From Sweltsa coloradensis (taxonomy: Eukaryota > Arthropoda > Insecta > Plecoptera > Chloroperlidae): a stretch of DNA of 64,000 nucleotides. The stretch lies in contig JAMZAV010000027.1 in assembly GCA_024449915.1 (NCBI GenBank), forward strand, positions 248,001 through 312,000, written 5' to 3'. This document shows, one piece after another, positions 23,160 to 33,654 of this stretch (positions are counted from its first letter, which is position 1; each line of letters starts with the position of its first letter). Below the pieces are notes generated by a model, which worked only from the letters and a program-made list of their open reading frames with translations, was not told where the DNA came from and did no database searches. The translations under genes and the position numbers were made by a program.

Positions 23160-23425
23160 TTGACTTTATATTTACCTTTCTCGTGGGAAACCGCCCCTTG
23201 GCCAATTGATTACCCCTCTTCTGGTATCAGGTAAGGTATTTTGGCGTTAGGGTTGTTGTAAATGGAATGTCTAAGGGATGTTTAAGAGGACGCAATCCCT
23301 TGCATTTGCACTTACGACTTGAGACGAAGAAAACATTGGAAATAACTTTCAGTCAAGATTGCCGGTGGCGGAAATCGAACCCGGCACCGCCCGAATAGGA
23401 GCATTTCGCGTTAGAATTGAGCTTA
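23160..23425 (-). mobile_element. tRNA-derived SINE, family S1 (near full length)
   Basis: Reading the minus strand, the tRNA-like head lies near 23425-23375 with the B box GGGTTCGATTTCC. GGCAATCTTGACTGAAAGTT follows, then the body GTGCAAATGCAAGGGATTGC. The far end, CTCGTGGGAAAC on the plus strand at about 23182, is shared with the copy at 30800-31070. The two long copies together define the element at about 260-270 bp. Confidence 0.75.
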
Positions 23426-24254
23426 TATTCTGTTTGCACGGATATGCTGAATGTAAACAAATAACTATTATTTACTGAAAAATACTTTGTTAGTATGTAG
23501 CTCATGTGTAACACGGAATACTCTAATATGGGAGGTTGTCGGTTCGTTATAATATCTTCCGACAATCCAGACTGATATTTTAAAAGGTTATTTTTAGTGA
23601 TTATTGCGAATGCTATGGATTGAGTCTTTTCAAACATCCCTTTGACCTTCCCTTCACAACACTATCCTTAAGTTTTTTTAATTAGTTCGTTCGTTGAAAA
23701 GGGGCATACATTGTCACTGTGTAAGTGAAACAAAATGTGCAAGTTTACTGCTTGAAGTGGTACATTCTTATAAATGGATAATTGATTCACACAAATATAA
23801 CAACATTGATTCTAGATTGGCAAAAAAATGTTTTATGTACCGTCTATAGAACGGAGATCCCTTCTCTCTCTCATCGATTAATCCAAGACAGAAGGGGTTA
23901 GTGATGAACTAGCTAACGAGGCTAGCTCATCCGCGCATAAACGTGTTAATTATAGCACCAAGAGAAAGTGGACGCTCTTGTATAGTCCAATGTATTGGGA
24001 GGTTCTGGATGGATCACTGAAAACACCATTCACGCTCTAATCGTTTGACAGTCTGTGCACATCGAAAGGATGTGCAGGCCTAACAAGAAACCCAGACGCT
24101 TTTAAGAGGGTTAACAAAAACAGTGAGTGATGCTGTATAACAGAAAGAGTAAGTCAAAAGTGTCTCGTATTCGTGGATCGATGAGGGAAAAGTCAGAATC
24201 CAAATAAACATTATTGGGCTTTTTACCCAAAAAAATATTTTTTTACCACATAAT

Positions 24255-24480
24255 CTATAGCATAATACTACACTAAAATGACCGTTTAAAAATTATATCT
24301 TGTAACTGTGATTTTACACGAATTTCATTAAGTTTTTTGATAATAAGATTTGTGAAAATTGACGTTTTGGGGAATTTCGTAAATCGGCTTTAACCTGCTA
24401 ATTTTTTGTTCAACATAGATACTAAAACACCGTACCAATCTAAAATGGCCATTTATAACATTGTATCTTGAAACTGTGCA
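24255..24480 (+). repeat. Diverged local duplication
   Basis: CACTAAAATGACCGTTTAAA with ATATCTTGTAACTGTG at about 24271-24310 recurs as TCTAAAATGGCCATTTATAA with GTATCTTGAAACTGTG at about 24440-24479, roughly 168 bp later. It may be two decayed satellite-like monomers or a local duplication. The flanks (23426-24254 and 24481-25139) show nothing else I recognise. Confidence 0.5.
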
Positions 24481-25139
24481 CAAATATACACTAAAACACT
24501 AAAAGATATGCGTTACTAAATCACACCCCTTGTTGGTAATCAGCATAATTTGACCGAACCACTTGTTCAAATTACAAAAAAAATATAGCGGATTTACAGA
24601 AAAGACTGACGAGTACGTCAATAATGGCTAATATTTTTTGGTTAAAAATCTTCCAAGGTCACGGGGCATAAAGATCGTCCCATGTTATTTCTTATGGGAG
24701 ATTTTTGCCGATGGGAGCTAGCTCGAAAATATCCAAGTTTGAAATTTTTTAAAGATCATGGTGGCCCGTATAACTTTTCTGTAACTTTGTAAATTCATAA
24801 CTGGTTAGTATGAATGAAATATATTTTTTGAGTTTAGCTGGTGAATACCTCCTTAAGGAAAGTAGTTTCGTGGTAAAATATTTTGTATTATTTTGATACT
24901 CAATTTTACTGTCTCGCAAAACTCAAATTGTTTTAGTTTTTAACGAAATACAAATGTTTTGTATTGATAAAATCGAATTACTTAAATCTATTTAGTTAAT
25001 CAAAATAAAGTATATTTAAAAATTGTTGTAGCCCAAGTGAACATTCGATAAAATACATAAAAATGTATATTGTTTGCTAATTACATATTAAGCAGCTTAC
25101 TTGAAGAGTATGCTGCTTACCATTGCTATAGATAGGTGA

Positions 25140-25225
25140 AGATAATGATTTCTGTTGATTAACATCTTATATTTATGCACTAACGACGACAATGAGAGGT
25201 GATAGATGACGATTAAGGACGATTC
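25140..25225 (+). repeat. Solo end of the 31.2-kb TIR element family
   Basis: GATTAACATCTTATATTTAT, GCACTAACGACGACAATGAG and GTGATAGATGACGATTAAGG parallel the left terminal inverted repeat at 31182-31256. The second inverted arm was not found nearby, so this is a truncated copy. Confidence 0.6.
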
Positions 25226-25539
25226 CAAAAAACCGTGTCTTATGCGGGAATAATTTGAATCTTATTTTTCCACTTATCTTGGGAATGGTTATTTTCTTGA
25301 GATTCTGGCATAGCTTGTAAATTTGTTTGAAAATTAATAGTTCACGAGTAAGACCCTCTTTTATTACATATTTTCAAAAGCATTTCAAGATGTCAAAAAA
25401 CTAGGAATTATATTGCATTGTGGGCATAAAGCATAATTAAACATTTGAAAGTTTCTTGTGTTAATCAGTTTGATATAATTATAAAACAAAATAATTAAAG
25501 TGCCTTTGCATACTATACTTGAATTATGTTGAAGGCGGG

Positions 25540-25730
25540 TGGAATCATGTCTAACTTGTATGGCCCGTGTTTCCCATTTATAATACTGCTCCCGAGTTGG
25601 TCCTTGTTTGCTCGTCGATGGTGTCGGCGTCAACAGCGTTGGCTTGGTTTGCTTTAAAGTTAATGTCTCCCACTGAAAGTCAGTTGTGTTTTGTGATTGA
25701 GTGGGAAGAATCTAAATACGAATTTATTAA
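25540..25730 (+). mobile_element. SINE family S2 tail fragment
   Basis: GGGAGTTGGTCCTTGTTTGC-type sequence precedes TCGTCGATGGTGTCGGCGTC, GCGTTGGCTTGGTTTGC, CTCCCACTGAAAGTCAG, and a terminal GATTGAGTGGG...TCTAAATACGAATTTATTAA. This matches the tails at 16.6, 22.5 and 32.4 kb. No tRNA-like head is visible upstream, so the copy is 5'-truncated. Confidence 0.65.
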
Positions 25731-26859
25731 TTAATTTTGATTCTATCGCAAATGGTAAAATAACGCATGGAAGAACAAAACAAATACCAGAATAGCGATT
25801 ACAGAGTTGCTTTAGCTGCATGGCAATCCTATAGACTGTAATAATTACATCGGAAAGGAGCAGGAACTTCGAGGCTTCCTTACGTTTCCTTGTTAGAGAG
25901 AATTTTACTTGAAATAAACTAGAGCAAAACACTATGGATTCACTTGCCCCTCAATTCATTTATAAAAATAGTAATTGAATTTTAACAAAATTTAACCTTT
26001 GAAATCAATGGCTTCAACAATAAGCGAATTAGCATACACAAGTTTTCAGAACAAATTTGATTTGAGACTGTTATGTGTGATTGCGAACCATGTTTATTGG
26101 TAAAATAAAATATTTAAATGGATTGTATAAGCAATGCAAAGTGGGTGTAATGCGAAACACATCGAGTAAGAAATTAAAAACACTCACAAAGATTCACCCG
26201 ACATTTTTATACTCTGCGTCTCATGAAGGCGATGGGAGAAATCTGGACTTCAAACCGAGTGTCGGTAGATTTGATTGCCAAATCTCGCTCTTTACATGCA
26301 TGTACCAAATGTGAAGTACATGTACCTTAAAACATCTGCTATGGAAAATGTATTTAATACTATTATTAATGTTGGGGGTAGGTAGGTATAGATAGGGGAT
26401 GTACAAGTGTAAAAATACATCTTATTGGTAATTATTATGACATTGTGGCTTACTTGATATGCGTTAATTTTTTGCGTTATTTCTGGCTTAAAAAACAATA
26501 ACATTTGATGCAAGGTTTACAATCGGGTAGTCGGTCCGTTTGACAGCTGAGAGCTAGACTGGAGGAACGCTTGGAATGATGGTTAATGCTGTGTTAATAG
26601 AAGTATGAGTAGAAATATTTAGTAGATTATTTTATGGTATTATTCTACAATACAACTTGTATAATGGTTTCTCAAATTCACACATAACCTGTTTTTTTTT
26701 TTTTTTTAAAAAAATTCACATATAAAATGAATACCTGTTTGTAAAAGCAATGTCGGTTACATCGATACAGTTAGAACATATTATGTAAAATGATTACAAG
26801 ATCAATATACGATTTTCAGAATCACCATCGCTATCGATATCGCGCCAAAAAGCATTACA
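25731..26859. other. Nothing assigned
   Basis: Only short frames occur. A T-run at about 26691-26706 is the only low-complexity tract of note. Confidence 0.4.
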
Positions 26860-26943
26860 GCTGCCATATGTTCGGGTGAGTGGCGGACTGCGCGACTATG
26901 TTTGGGACGCAGTTCGCCACTCATCCGAGCGTAACATGGCAGC
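26860..26943. repeat. Foldback with about 34-bp arms, GC-richer than surroundings
   Basis: The left arm GCTGCCATATGTTCGGGTGA...GGCGGACTGCG pairs with the right arm CGCAGTTCGCC...TAACATGGCAGC around a 15-base loop. There are a few mismatches and a small indel. It may be the collapsed remnant of a TIR transposon. Confidence 0.75.
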
Positions 26944-28284
26944 CAGCGTTCTAATGATATTTTATGATGAAATTTATAATATGTTGATTGATTTATTGAT
27001 GTTGATCGATTATCTAGTGAGTGGTAGGATAGACAGACGTATGTGGAGTCTAGTTTTCTGTGAAATGAGGTAAAACCCTGTTCAAATTATTGATTTTGAC
27101 TACGTATTTATTTGGTACACAACTAGGCTAAACCGTTTAGCCTTTCAGAGATGAAAGGCGGGATCGGTCGGGTTTCTGTGAGGGTTAAACTCACTCTATA
27201 CTTCTACCTATATTGAAAGGCCCGATATACAACCGACTCGGAGTAAACTGCAATTGGAGGATGAGAAGTAAAATTTAAACGAGCTTCAAACACCTTTAGG
27301 CCACAAAGCGAGTTCTTAGTCCTATAGGTGGATCCTTAATTTTCGAGCCGTAATTGACAATCTTACAAAATTTAGAATACATTGGATGTACGTTAGAATC
27401 GGTTAGGATTTGCATTCAACTTGTTTTATGCTTCAGGTGCGGATGTGTGATAGTAATTTAAATTAGTTCTAGTAGAACGATGTTATTGTTTTTCGTTAAA
27501 CATACACTATTAAATGTTGCATATACTCACTTTAACTCGCAACACGTAACAACCACTGAGGCACAGTTTATTTTTATTTTTTTAGCCAATTAAACACCAC
27601 AAAAAAGTATAATAATATGCGATTTTCAGAATCAACTCCGCATACATGCCCGTTGCAAAGGTTTATGGGAAATCAAGGCGTAAATGCCCTCGGCCCCACA
27701 GACGTCCCTCCGCCAAACATAATTTTGACTGTCGATCAACGGTAGCCTTTATGCGGGCTAAATCATTTTTCTCCCGCTACGCTTTCTAAGCGTCATGGCA
27801 TGGTCATGGCAATGTCAACAAAACGCTTGGAAATCTGAGGACATGTTTGGTTTTGTTATCGTGAGAACTTTTTTACATGATTTAAGCAGACCATGTATGG
27901 ACAAACATTCATGCATATAGGGGGGGTTTTGCTCCCAAATTAACGAGTAAAACACATAGTTACTACGTTATAGTATTAAAGTAACAGCTGCGTAAATGCG
28001 TCAAAGAAAACTCGATGACGAATATGTACTCTATAGGTTTTTTTATTATTATTGCTGTGTTTACGAGTATTACCATAGCTTGCTGGCGCTAGTAAAATAC
28101 GTGAGGAAATTTTCGGAAAAGTATATTAGGGAGCAATGCTACCCAATAAGCATCACGCTTTGGTTCGTACGTCCGTCCGTAGGTCTGCCCCAATGATATT
28201 TTCATCTATAGTACGCTAACTTAGCATCGTACAAACAGAACTTAACAACACTATAGGCCCAGAAACCCGCACATACACGCCGCG
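26944..28284. other. Nothing firmly assigned
   Basis: GATTTTCAGAATCA at 26813 recurs at 27622, which suggests a repeat edge. CGTACGTCCGTCCGTAGG at about 28167 resembles the CGGACGGA blocks of family B and C repeats. Neither can be delimited. Confidence 0.3.
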
Positions 28285-28445
28285 GGCAGACACACACACA
28301 TTCACACCCCCACTCACACCCAGAAGTACTCAACACGCACACGTACACACACACGTTACACAAACACACACACACACACACCACACACACACACACCCAC
28401 ACACACACACACCACCCCACACACACACACACACACGCAAACGCA
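28285..28445. repeat. CA/TG microsatellite, interrupted
   Basis: CA dinucleotide runs are interrupted by CG, TT and CC. The cysteine- and valine-rich minus frame across it (28202-28453) is a translation of the repeat and not a gene. Confidence 0.95.
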
Positions 28446-28602
28446 TAAACCATCAGTTATACAAACATGTATATATTTTAATCAATATGCTCTGTAATTT
28501 TTCTGAAACTGTATTTTCATGTTTATGTTTGTACTATTATATTCGCACTGGTGGAAATGTATGTTTTTTGTTGTGAATAAAGGCTAATAATAATTTAAAA
28601 AA

Positions 28603-28959
28603 AGATCCCCAGTCCTCCAATACGTTCCGCACAGGTGCGAGCGTACCAAATTGACCTATTCAAGATGGCGATTTGGCGCTTCAATTTATTATGCTTGACG
28701 TTATGTTTTAAATGCGATTAAGTTTTTTTCTGGATTGTTATGGTTTAAGCTTGTCCAGTGGGAATGCACAAACAGAAACAATAAGACGTTATTGCATAAG
28801 GGAATTTAGTAATCATTCGGTGTTAATGGCTAATATGCTCACGTGTCAACCTGACAGCCATCTTGAAAAATATTTGGGCTACAAATCGCTACAACCTACT
28901 TTAACATACAAACTGACGTATTCAAGATGGCTTCTAATTGACTTAATGACTGGGGATCT
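28603..28959. mobile_element. Candidate MITE with AGATCCCCAGTC termini
   Basis: AGATCCCCAGTC at 28603-28614 and GACTGGGGATCT at 28948-28959 are perfect 12-bp inverted repeats about 357 bp apart. TATTCAAGATGGC occurs near both ends in direct orientation (28657 and 28918), and GCCATCTTGAA at 28857 is inverted. No transposase is encoded. The 85-codon frame inside looks like a by-product. The target-site duplication is not clear. Confidence 0.55.
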
Positions 28960-28974
28960 AGCCTACTAAAATGT

Positions 28975-29275
28975 TAAATATCATTTGGTATTTCTGTGCG
29001 TGTATCACGTCTCACTTAAAAAACCGAACACAACGTCAGTTAAAATACGTTTTTGTTGACATTGCCTACTAAAAATTATGATATAGAACGTTTGTTGACC
29101 TTGGGGTAAGAGGTGAGTTGCTTGCCAGCGTAACATTTAAAAATTCTTGACCCGGCACCTCCACCATTACTGACGAAGTGACGAAGCTAACCCAGCGCCA
29201 CCACCAAAAAGATCACGCATTGTGAATTATTTAATTTTTTCACAAATTTTCTTCTTTTGAGTACTCCCGTATACA
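28975..29275 (-). repeat. Family B repeat, copy B2
   Basis: On the plus strand, TATCACGTCTCACTTAAAAA and GTTGACCTTGGGGTAAGAGG lead to ACCCGGCACCTCCACCA (about 29154) and CCCAGCGCCACCACCA. These are the reverse complement of the family B core. The order matches B5 at 41385-41770 and is the reverse of B6 and B9. Confidence 0.7.
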
Positions 29276-30469
29276 TGCTTGTATCACATTACACATGAAC
29301 ATGATATGCTTGGTTACTTTAATCAATGGTCTAACTAACATTCAATACCTTTCGCTAAGGTAGTAGCACGATCCAGCCTCACAAAGAGTACAACTTTTAA
29401 TCTATCAGACTCACCGAGATGTGTGCAAGGTTTCATAATCCCATACAATACGCCGTAATTATCACGAGTTGATATAAATCCGACATATAATGCGGACTCG
29501 TTACCAAACAAAACGTCAGCACACCACTGCCCTACTATACATCTTTACAAAATAGAAAAGCAATGTTTTAGTGAAATTTGTTAAACTTCAGGGATCAATT
29601 AAATACAAGGGTAAATTTTGGGTTAGAAGTAGCGTTAAGCAATTTTACCCGTGAAGTGTTGTACATTGCTCTGAAACAATTTATCATGTTAGGGAAGAGA
29701 ACAAAAACAGAGGATGCGAGATATTATACTAAGATTACACATCGTACAAAACTGATTAAATTATAATGAATGAAAATGTGTATAATTTGTTCGAAATACT
29801 ATAGTTCGAAGTGCCGTTGGATAGATTCATCGATATATCAGTTTATTTGTTTCAACCGTTTCAACCGTCAGGTCAGGTCAATATGTGCCACTCTATCGTA
29901 GGGGATGTGAAGAGGAAAGACTCTTTGTCATCGTTCGTGTCATCGTTGTCGACGTAGGGGAGGGTCGGCAGGGATGGTGAGGGGTCGCCGGGAGCAACGA
30001 GGAATACTAGAGCTCGCCTCTAGTTTCGGGGAGTAAAATACTCCCCTACTTACTAACTGATGTTTGTAAGAAAGGATGTACGTGCCTATTTTCTCGACAT
30101 ATTCGATCAGTAGAGGAATGCTTTGGGCTAAATTCTACGTATGACCAAGACGGGATTATGCTTGACATCATAAACACGTTACTTTAAGTCAATTTCATTT
30201 AGTTAATTATTAATTTACATTTGTACAATACAACAACAAAAATTGAATGCTCAATTTATGTTGGTTGTTAAATTATTTAAAACCAAATCTTTCAGAAACA
30301 CAAAAAATTGTGGTGATAACAACCTGCCGGAAGAAATTATAACTTGAAATTTTAATGTGGAATGTTACATGGTTTCAATGATCTGGACCCGTATGAAAGA
30401 TTGCAAGTCTATGTCATCTTCTCATCTTTTTACTTTTCACTTTTATTTTGTTTCAACATTTTTCCATCA
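29276..30469. other. Nothing assigned
   Basis: There are only short frames. A GC-richer patch at 29950-30050 (GGGGAGGGTCGGCAGGGATG) has no motif I can name. Confidence 0.35.
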
Positions 30470-30655
30470 TTCGCCATTGCAGCTCCCGAGGAAGTCACTG
30501 ACTATCAATGAACTTACATTTTGTTGCAGAGACAATCCTGTCGTTACATGTTCAGCCGCTCTTTCAACATTTGTGCATGAAGTAAACAAAATCATCCCGA
30601 TCAGGGTTCGAATCCGAGTCTCCCACATTCCAGGTAAGCGCCTTAGCATTAATTT
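30470..30655 (-). mobile_element. tRNA-derived SINE, minus strand
   Basis: On the minus strand a head at about 30652-30598 reads GGCGCTTACCTGGAATGTGG, then GATTCGAACCCTGATC, a B box that matches the consensus well. The body to the left reads on to GACTTCCTCGGGAGCTGCAA. A 60-codon minus frame over it is incidental. Confidence 0.6.
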
Positions 30656-30799
30656 GATAATTCATTATTCATACAGATGCACATCGAGAAAGAATAATAC
30701 AAACGCTTTTTCGGCACTTACCGATTTTACACAATCAATCGATTTATTTATTTGTTCTTACGAATAGAATAAATGTTGACTGGAATCCAGTGTGGCCTG

Positions 30800-31070
30800 T
30801 TAGTCAGAGAATTGCAACTAGATATTATTCAACCGACAGTATTGGCTCAAACGTACAGCGTGAGACTCTGATTCGAATCCCGCCACCGGCAATCCTGACT
30901 GAAAGCAATTACAGAGGTATTCTTCAGTTGATGAGGCTAATCCCGCTAATGCAAGGTATATGGTTCCCTTCACAATTTTCACAATTCTAAAATACCTTGA
31001 TAGATAACTGAAGAGGGACATGCGTTGCACCCTGTTTCCCACGAGATTAAAAATAAAACAATAATAGTAC
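30800..31070 (+). mobile_element. tRNA-derived SINE, family S1
   Basis: The head has TTGGCTCAAACGTACAGCG and the B box GATTCGAATCCC (about 30870-30881). GGCAATCCTGACTGAAAGCA follows, then AATCCCGCTAATGCAAGG, AATACCTTGATAG...GAAGAGGG, and TTTCCCACGAGATTAAAAAT. This is the reverse complement of the copy at 23160-23425. Confidence 0.75.
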
Positions 31071-31181
31071 ACAGATAACATTGTTCATAGCAATAATCAG
31101 TTTTCCTGACATACACAGCCGCGGCCGCGGTAGCACATGCGATTAGCTTGTCCGAAGCGTATGTCTCTGTGATTGATTGAT

Positions 31182-31598
31182 GGATTTGTATTGCTTAACG
31201 TCTTATATTAATGCACTAAGGCTATTCGAGACGATGAGTGGTGATAGATGAGGATGAAAGGTGATTATAAGGGAGTAGGGGAAACCCGGTACCGGCACGT
31301 AGCCTACTTTCTAAAAGTACCAAGGGGACCAATGGCTTTACGTCCCATCCGAAAGGACGGTGTAACCTTGACAGTAATGTAGGTGCCTCCACTAACCCGG
31401 ACTGCCGAGCAGACGTCGAGAACGAAGCCGTTACGCTAGCTCTCGAACCCTCCGTCTGCTCTAACCAGCGATATCACTACGAGGTCGTGGGTTACGATAC
31501 CGCATAAGGCAGGTTCCTTGATCGTTATCCATCACCACTCATCGTCTCGAATAGCGATATTGGATTAATAGAGACGTTATACGCAACAAAATCAAATC
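31182..31598. mobile_element. TIR element of about 417 bp with about 75-bp inverted repeats
   Basis: The left arm (31182-31256) reads GATTTGTATTGCTTAACGTC, then GCTATTCGAGACGATGAGTG and GTGATAGATGA. The right arm (31521-31598) is its diverged inverse, with CATCACCACTCATCGTCTCG, AATAGCGATAT, and ending GCAACAAAATCAAATC. The GC-rich core includes GCAGACGTCGAGAACGAAGC and its near inverse CTCTCGAACCCTCCGTCTGC, a nested palindrome. No ORF is present, so it would depend on a transposase in trans. A solo end lies at 25140. Confidence 0.7.
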
Positions 31599-32319
31599 CT
31601 GATGTGAACCTGGTTAAATAGCCATGGATATTCAAGTTTCATATCAAGAACAAAACTTTACTAAGGAAAACCGACCACAAAGTTTAGTTCAGAATGTTGG
31701 TGTCGGTTTCGAGCTTGGAACCCACCAAGTTGTGTGGTACAACACTGAACCATGCACGCATACATCGGCTTGACTACGTTAACTATGGGGGAGGAGGTGC
31801 GTGCACTTTAGATGAGTCCATTACTTATTTCTTATCTCTTATGGATCATTTAATGTGTAAGCGAGTTAAGTAAAGCTGAAATATCCATTAGCCAATGTCA
31901 AGAAAATCTTATTTGAATAGAATATTTAAGTTTAGAAAATTGTTATTGTTATGCAGATAACACACCAGCCTTGTGTACCACTTTTTTAAAATCCTTATAA
32001 TGCCACCAATCTCTTGGTTGAGGAAGTAAGCGTGACTCGAAAATTCGCATTTGTTGTGAAGTACGCGACCTTGGTTAATTGTTTTAAGTGTGTTTATTTC
32101 GTTATATTTCGTTCCATTAAAGTTGCTTTGTCAAAAAGATTCAAGATTTACTATTTTTGACGAATTTAAGAACATAACAAAACGTTAGTTAATGCGGCGT
32201 TAATTAATTTTAAGTAGTGTTTCAAGAATCTTATTACTAAATATTGTGCAATGTAGTTAATATATTACAAAGGCTGCTGTGGTTTGGACACAATTACAGA
32301 GAATGCAAGGCGACAGGAT
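31599..32319. other. Nothing assigned
   Basis: No gene or repeat was recognised. Confidence 0.35.
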
Positions 32320-32611
32320 TAATTAAATAAATACATTCGTATTTAGAGTCTATACCCACTCATTCATTTAACTGATTTTCAGTGAGGGACATTAAACCAA
32401 AGCGACCAAGCCAACCCTGTAGGCCCCGACGCAATCGACGAGTGAGCGATAACTAACCTAAGATCGATTTTTTATAGGATTTATAGCAATCAGTGGTATG
32501 GACAGTGCGAACACCGGCGGATCAACGCCAGAATCAACACGGCCAATTCAGAACAGCTTTGAATTTATTATGTTCCTCGTTGCTAGGACGGCTTCAAAGA
32601 CACCGTTATCA
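32320..32611 (-). mobile_element. SINE family S2, headless copy
   Basis: The plus strand shows the reversed tail (ACATTCGTATTTAGAGTCTA, ACTGATTTTCAGTGAGGGAC, CAAGCCAACCCTG, CAATCGACGAGTGAGC). After a spacer comes the body AATTTATTATGTTCCTCGTT, GCTAGGACGGCTTCAAAGAC. The tRNA-like head that should follow is missing. RTE-like tail L2 begins in its place. Confidence 0.7.
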
Positions 32612-32962
32612 GACTTTTTTTCTTCGGGAGATGCAGAATGAACAAGACGCAGGAAACAAAAAGAGTAAACGAGGGAGGCACAGACTGAGGTGGGAAGAGA
32701 TTATAGCAATGGATGTGAAAAGATAAAACATTTTGGGAAGATGTAAACATATGGCAAACGCTGGTGGAATCCTTGAAGAAGAAGAAATTAAGAAGGAATA
32801 AAGTGAAGAAGATAAAATTTAGAGAGAATAAGACTTTGTGGGGGAAGCGTCAGACATGGAGACAAACGCTTGTGGGAAAGAATGTGGTTGACCCTCCCAT
32901 GCACCCACTACCCGACTTCAAGGTTGTAATATATGGTTAGATATTGATTGATGAATAATATA
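32612..32962 (+). mobile_element. RTE-like LINE 3' end, copy L2
   Basis: This decayed 3' end of a LINE begins within the last part of the protein: QDAGNKKSKRGRHRLRWEEI, at about 32640-32705. After a stop, GGTGGAATCCTTGAAGAAGA leads to AAGAATGTGGTTGACC, CACCCACTACCCGACTTCAA, and GGTTAGATATTGATTGATGA. A basic RGR.RLRW motif near the C terminus is characteristic of RTE-type endonuclease/RT polyproteins. It is tail-to-tail with L3. Confidence 0.72.
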
Positions 32963-33149
32963 TTTGAATTCATTTTCAAAACTATCAAATTAAAACATGT
33001 TATAAATAAATACGAATGCAAGAACAACCGAAAGAGCATTTGCACAATAGTACTTTCGTACCTGTAACCCATAATACACAATAATAGCCTTACATTACAA
33101 AAACGTTGTTCCATGCTACAAGACATACAACATAATATTGATAATCAAT

Positions 33150-33650
33150 TAATATCCAACCTTATTTCCAACTTGGAAGCCGGGTAGGGGGTGGGATGGT
33201 CCCACCACATTCTTGGCGCCCCCGGTTTATCGAAGCCATGCCTGACGCTTTCCCCACATCGTCGTTGTCTTCCTCTGCGTCATCTACATTTAATTTTCTT
33301 TCTCTTCACTTTCTTCTTCCCCAGGGACCTCCAACAGTTTTTGACATATTTTTCTTTCTTCCATACATATTTATTTCCTGGTTAACCCTTTCCCAATCTG
33401 CCTTTCTCCTTTCCAAATCCATCGCTATAAACTCTTCCCATCTTACTCTGGGCCTCCCTCTTTTTCTCTGTTTGTTTCCTGCGTCTTGTTTATACTGCAT
33501 CGTAGGAATCCTGTCCTTCTGCATCCTCTTATTTCTCTTCATGTGTGATGTGTGTGTCCGAACCACCTCATCCTTTTTGTTCCGAGCTTAAATTTTAAAC
33601 TCTCTACTCCCAGTTCCTTCCTTATATTCGTGCTTCTCATCTTCGAATTA
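33150..33650 (-). mobile_element. RTE-like LINE 3' end, copy L3 (longest)
   Basis: On the minus strand the copy reads from about 33650: IRKELGVE...LGTKRMRWFGH, then an in-frame stop, then the ORF listed separately. The 3' UTR follows: AAGTGAAGAGAAAGAAAATT, GATGACGCAGAGGAAGAC, AAGAATGTGGTGGGACC and CCCCCTACCCGGCTTCCAAG. It ends in GGTTGGATATTAATTGATT. All blocks are shared with L1 and L2. Confidence 0.75.
33306..33566 (-). pseudogene. C-terminal remnant of RTE-like polyprotein (in L3)
   Basis: An 86-codon minus frame carries the diagnostic stretch KQRKRGRPRVRWEEFIAMDL, then ERRKADWERVNQEINMYGRK. RWFGH lies just upstream, before a stop codon. In RTE-clade LINEs the R(L/M)RWFGH...RGRPR.RW pattern forms the C-terminal tail of the reverse transcriptase protein. 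Nothing upstream of about 33650 matches an RT domain, so the copy is 5'-truncated and also has a stop. The overlapping plus frame of 131 codons (33196-33591) is an antisense shadow. Confidence 0.75.
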
Positions 33651-33654
33651 ATAT

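Noticed and set aside
28202..28453. Cysteine/valine-rich 83-codon minus frame
   Set aside because: It is a reading of the CA repeat. The regular C-V-C pattern follows from GTGTGT and is not a small cysteine-rich protein.
33196..33591. 131-codon plus ORF with many S, F and L residues
   Set aside because: It lies antisense to the RTE-like tail L3. The minus strand carries the recognisable RGRPR.RW motif.
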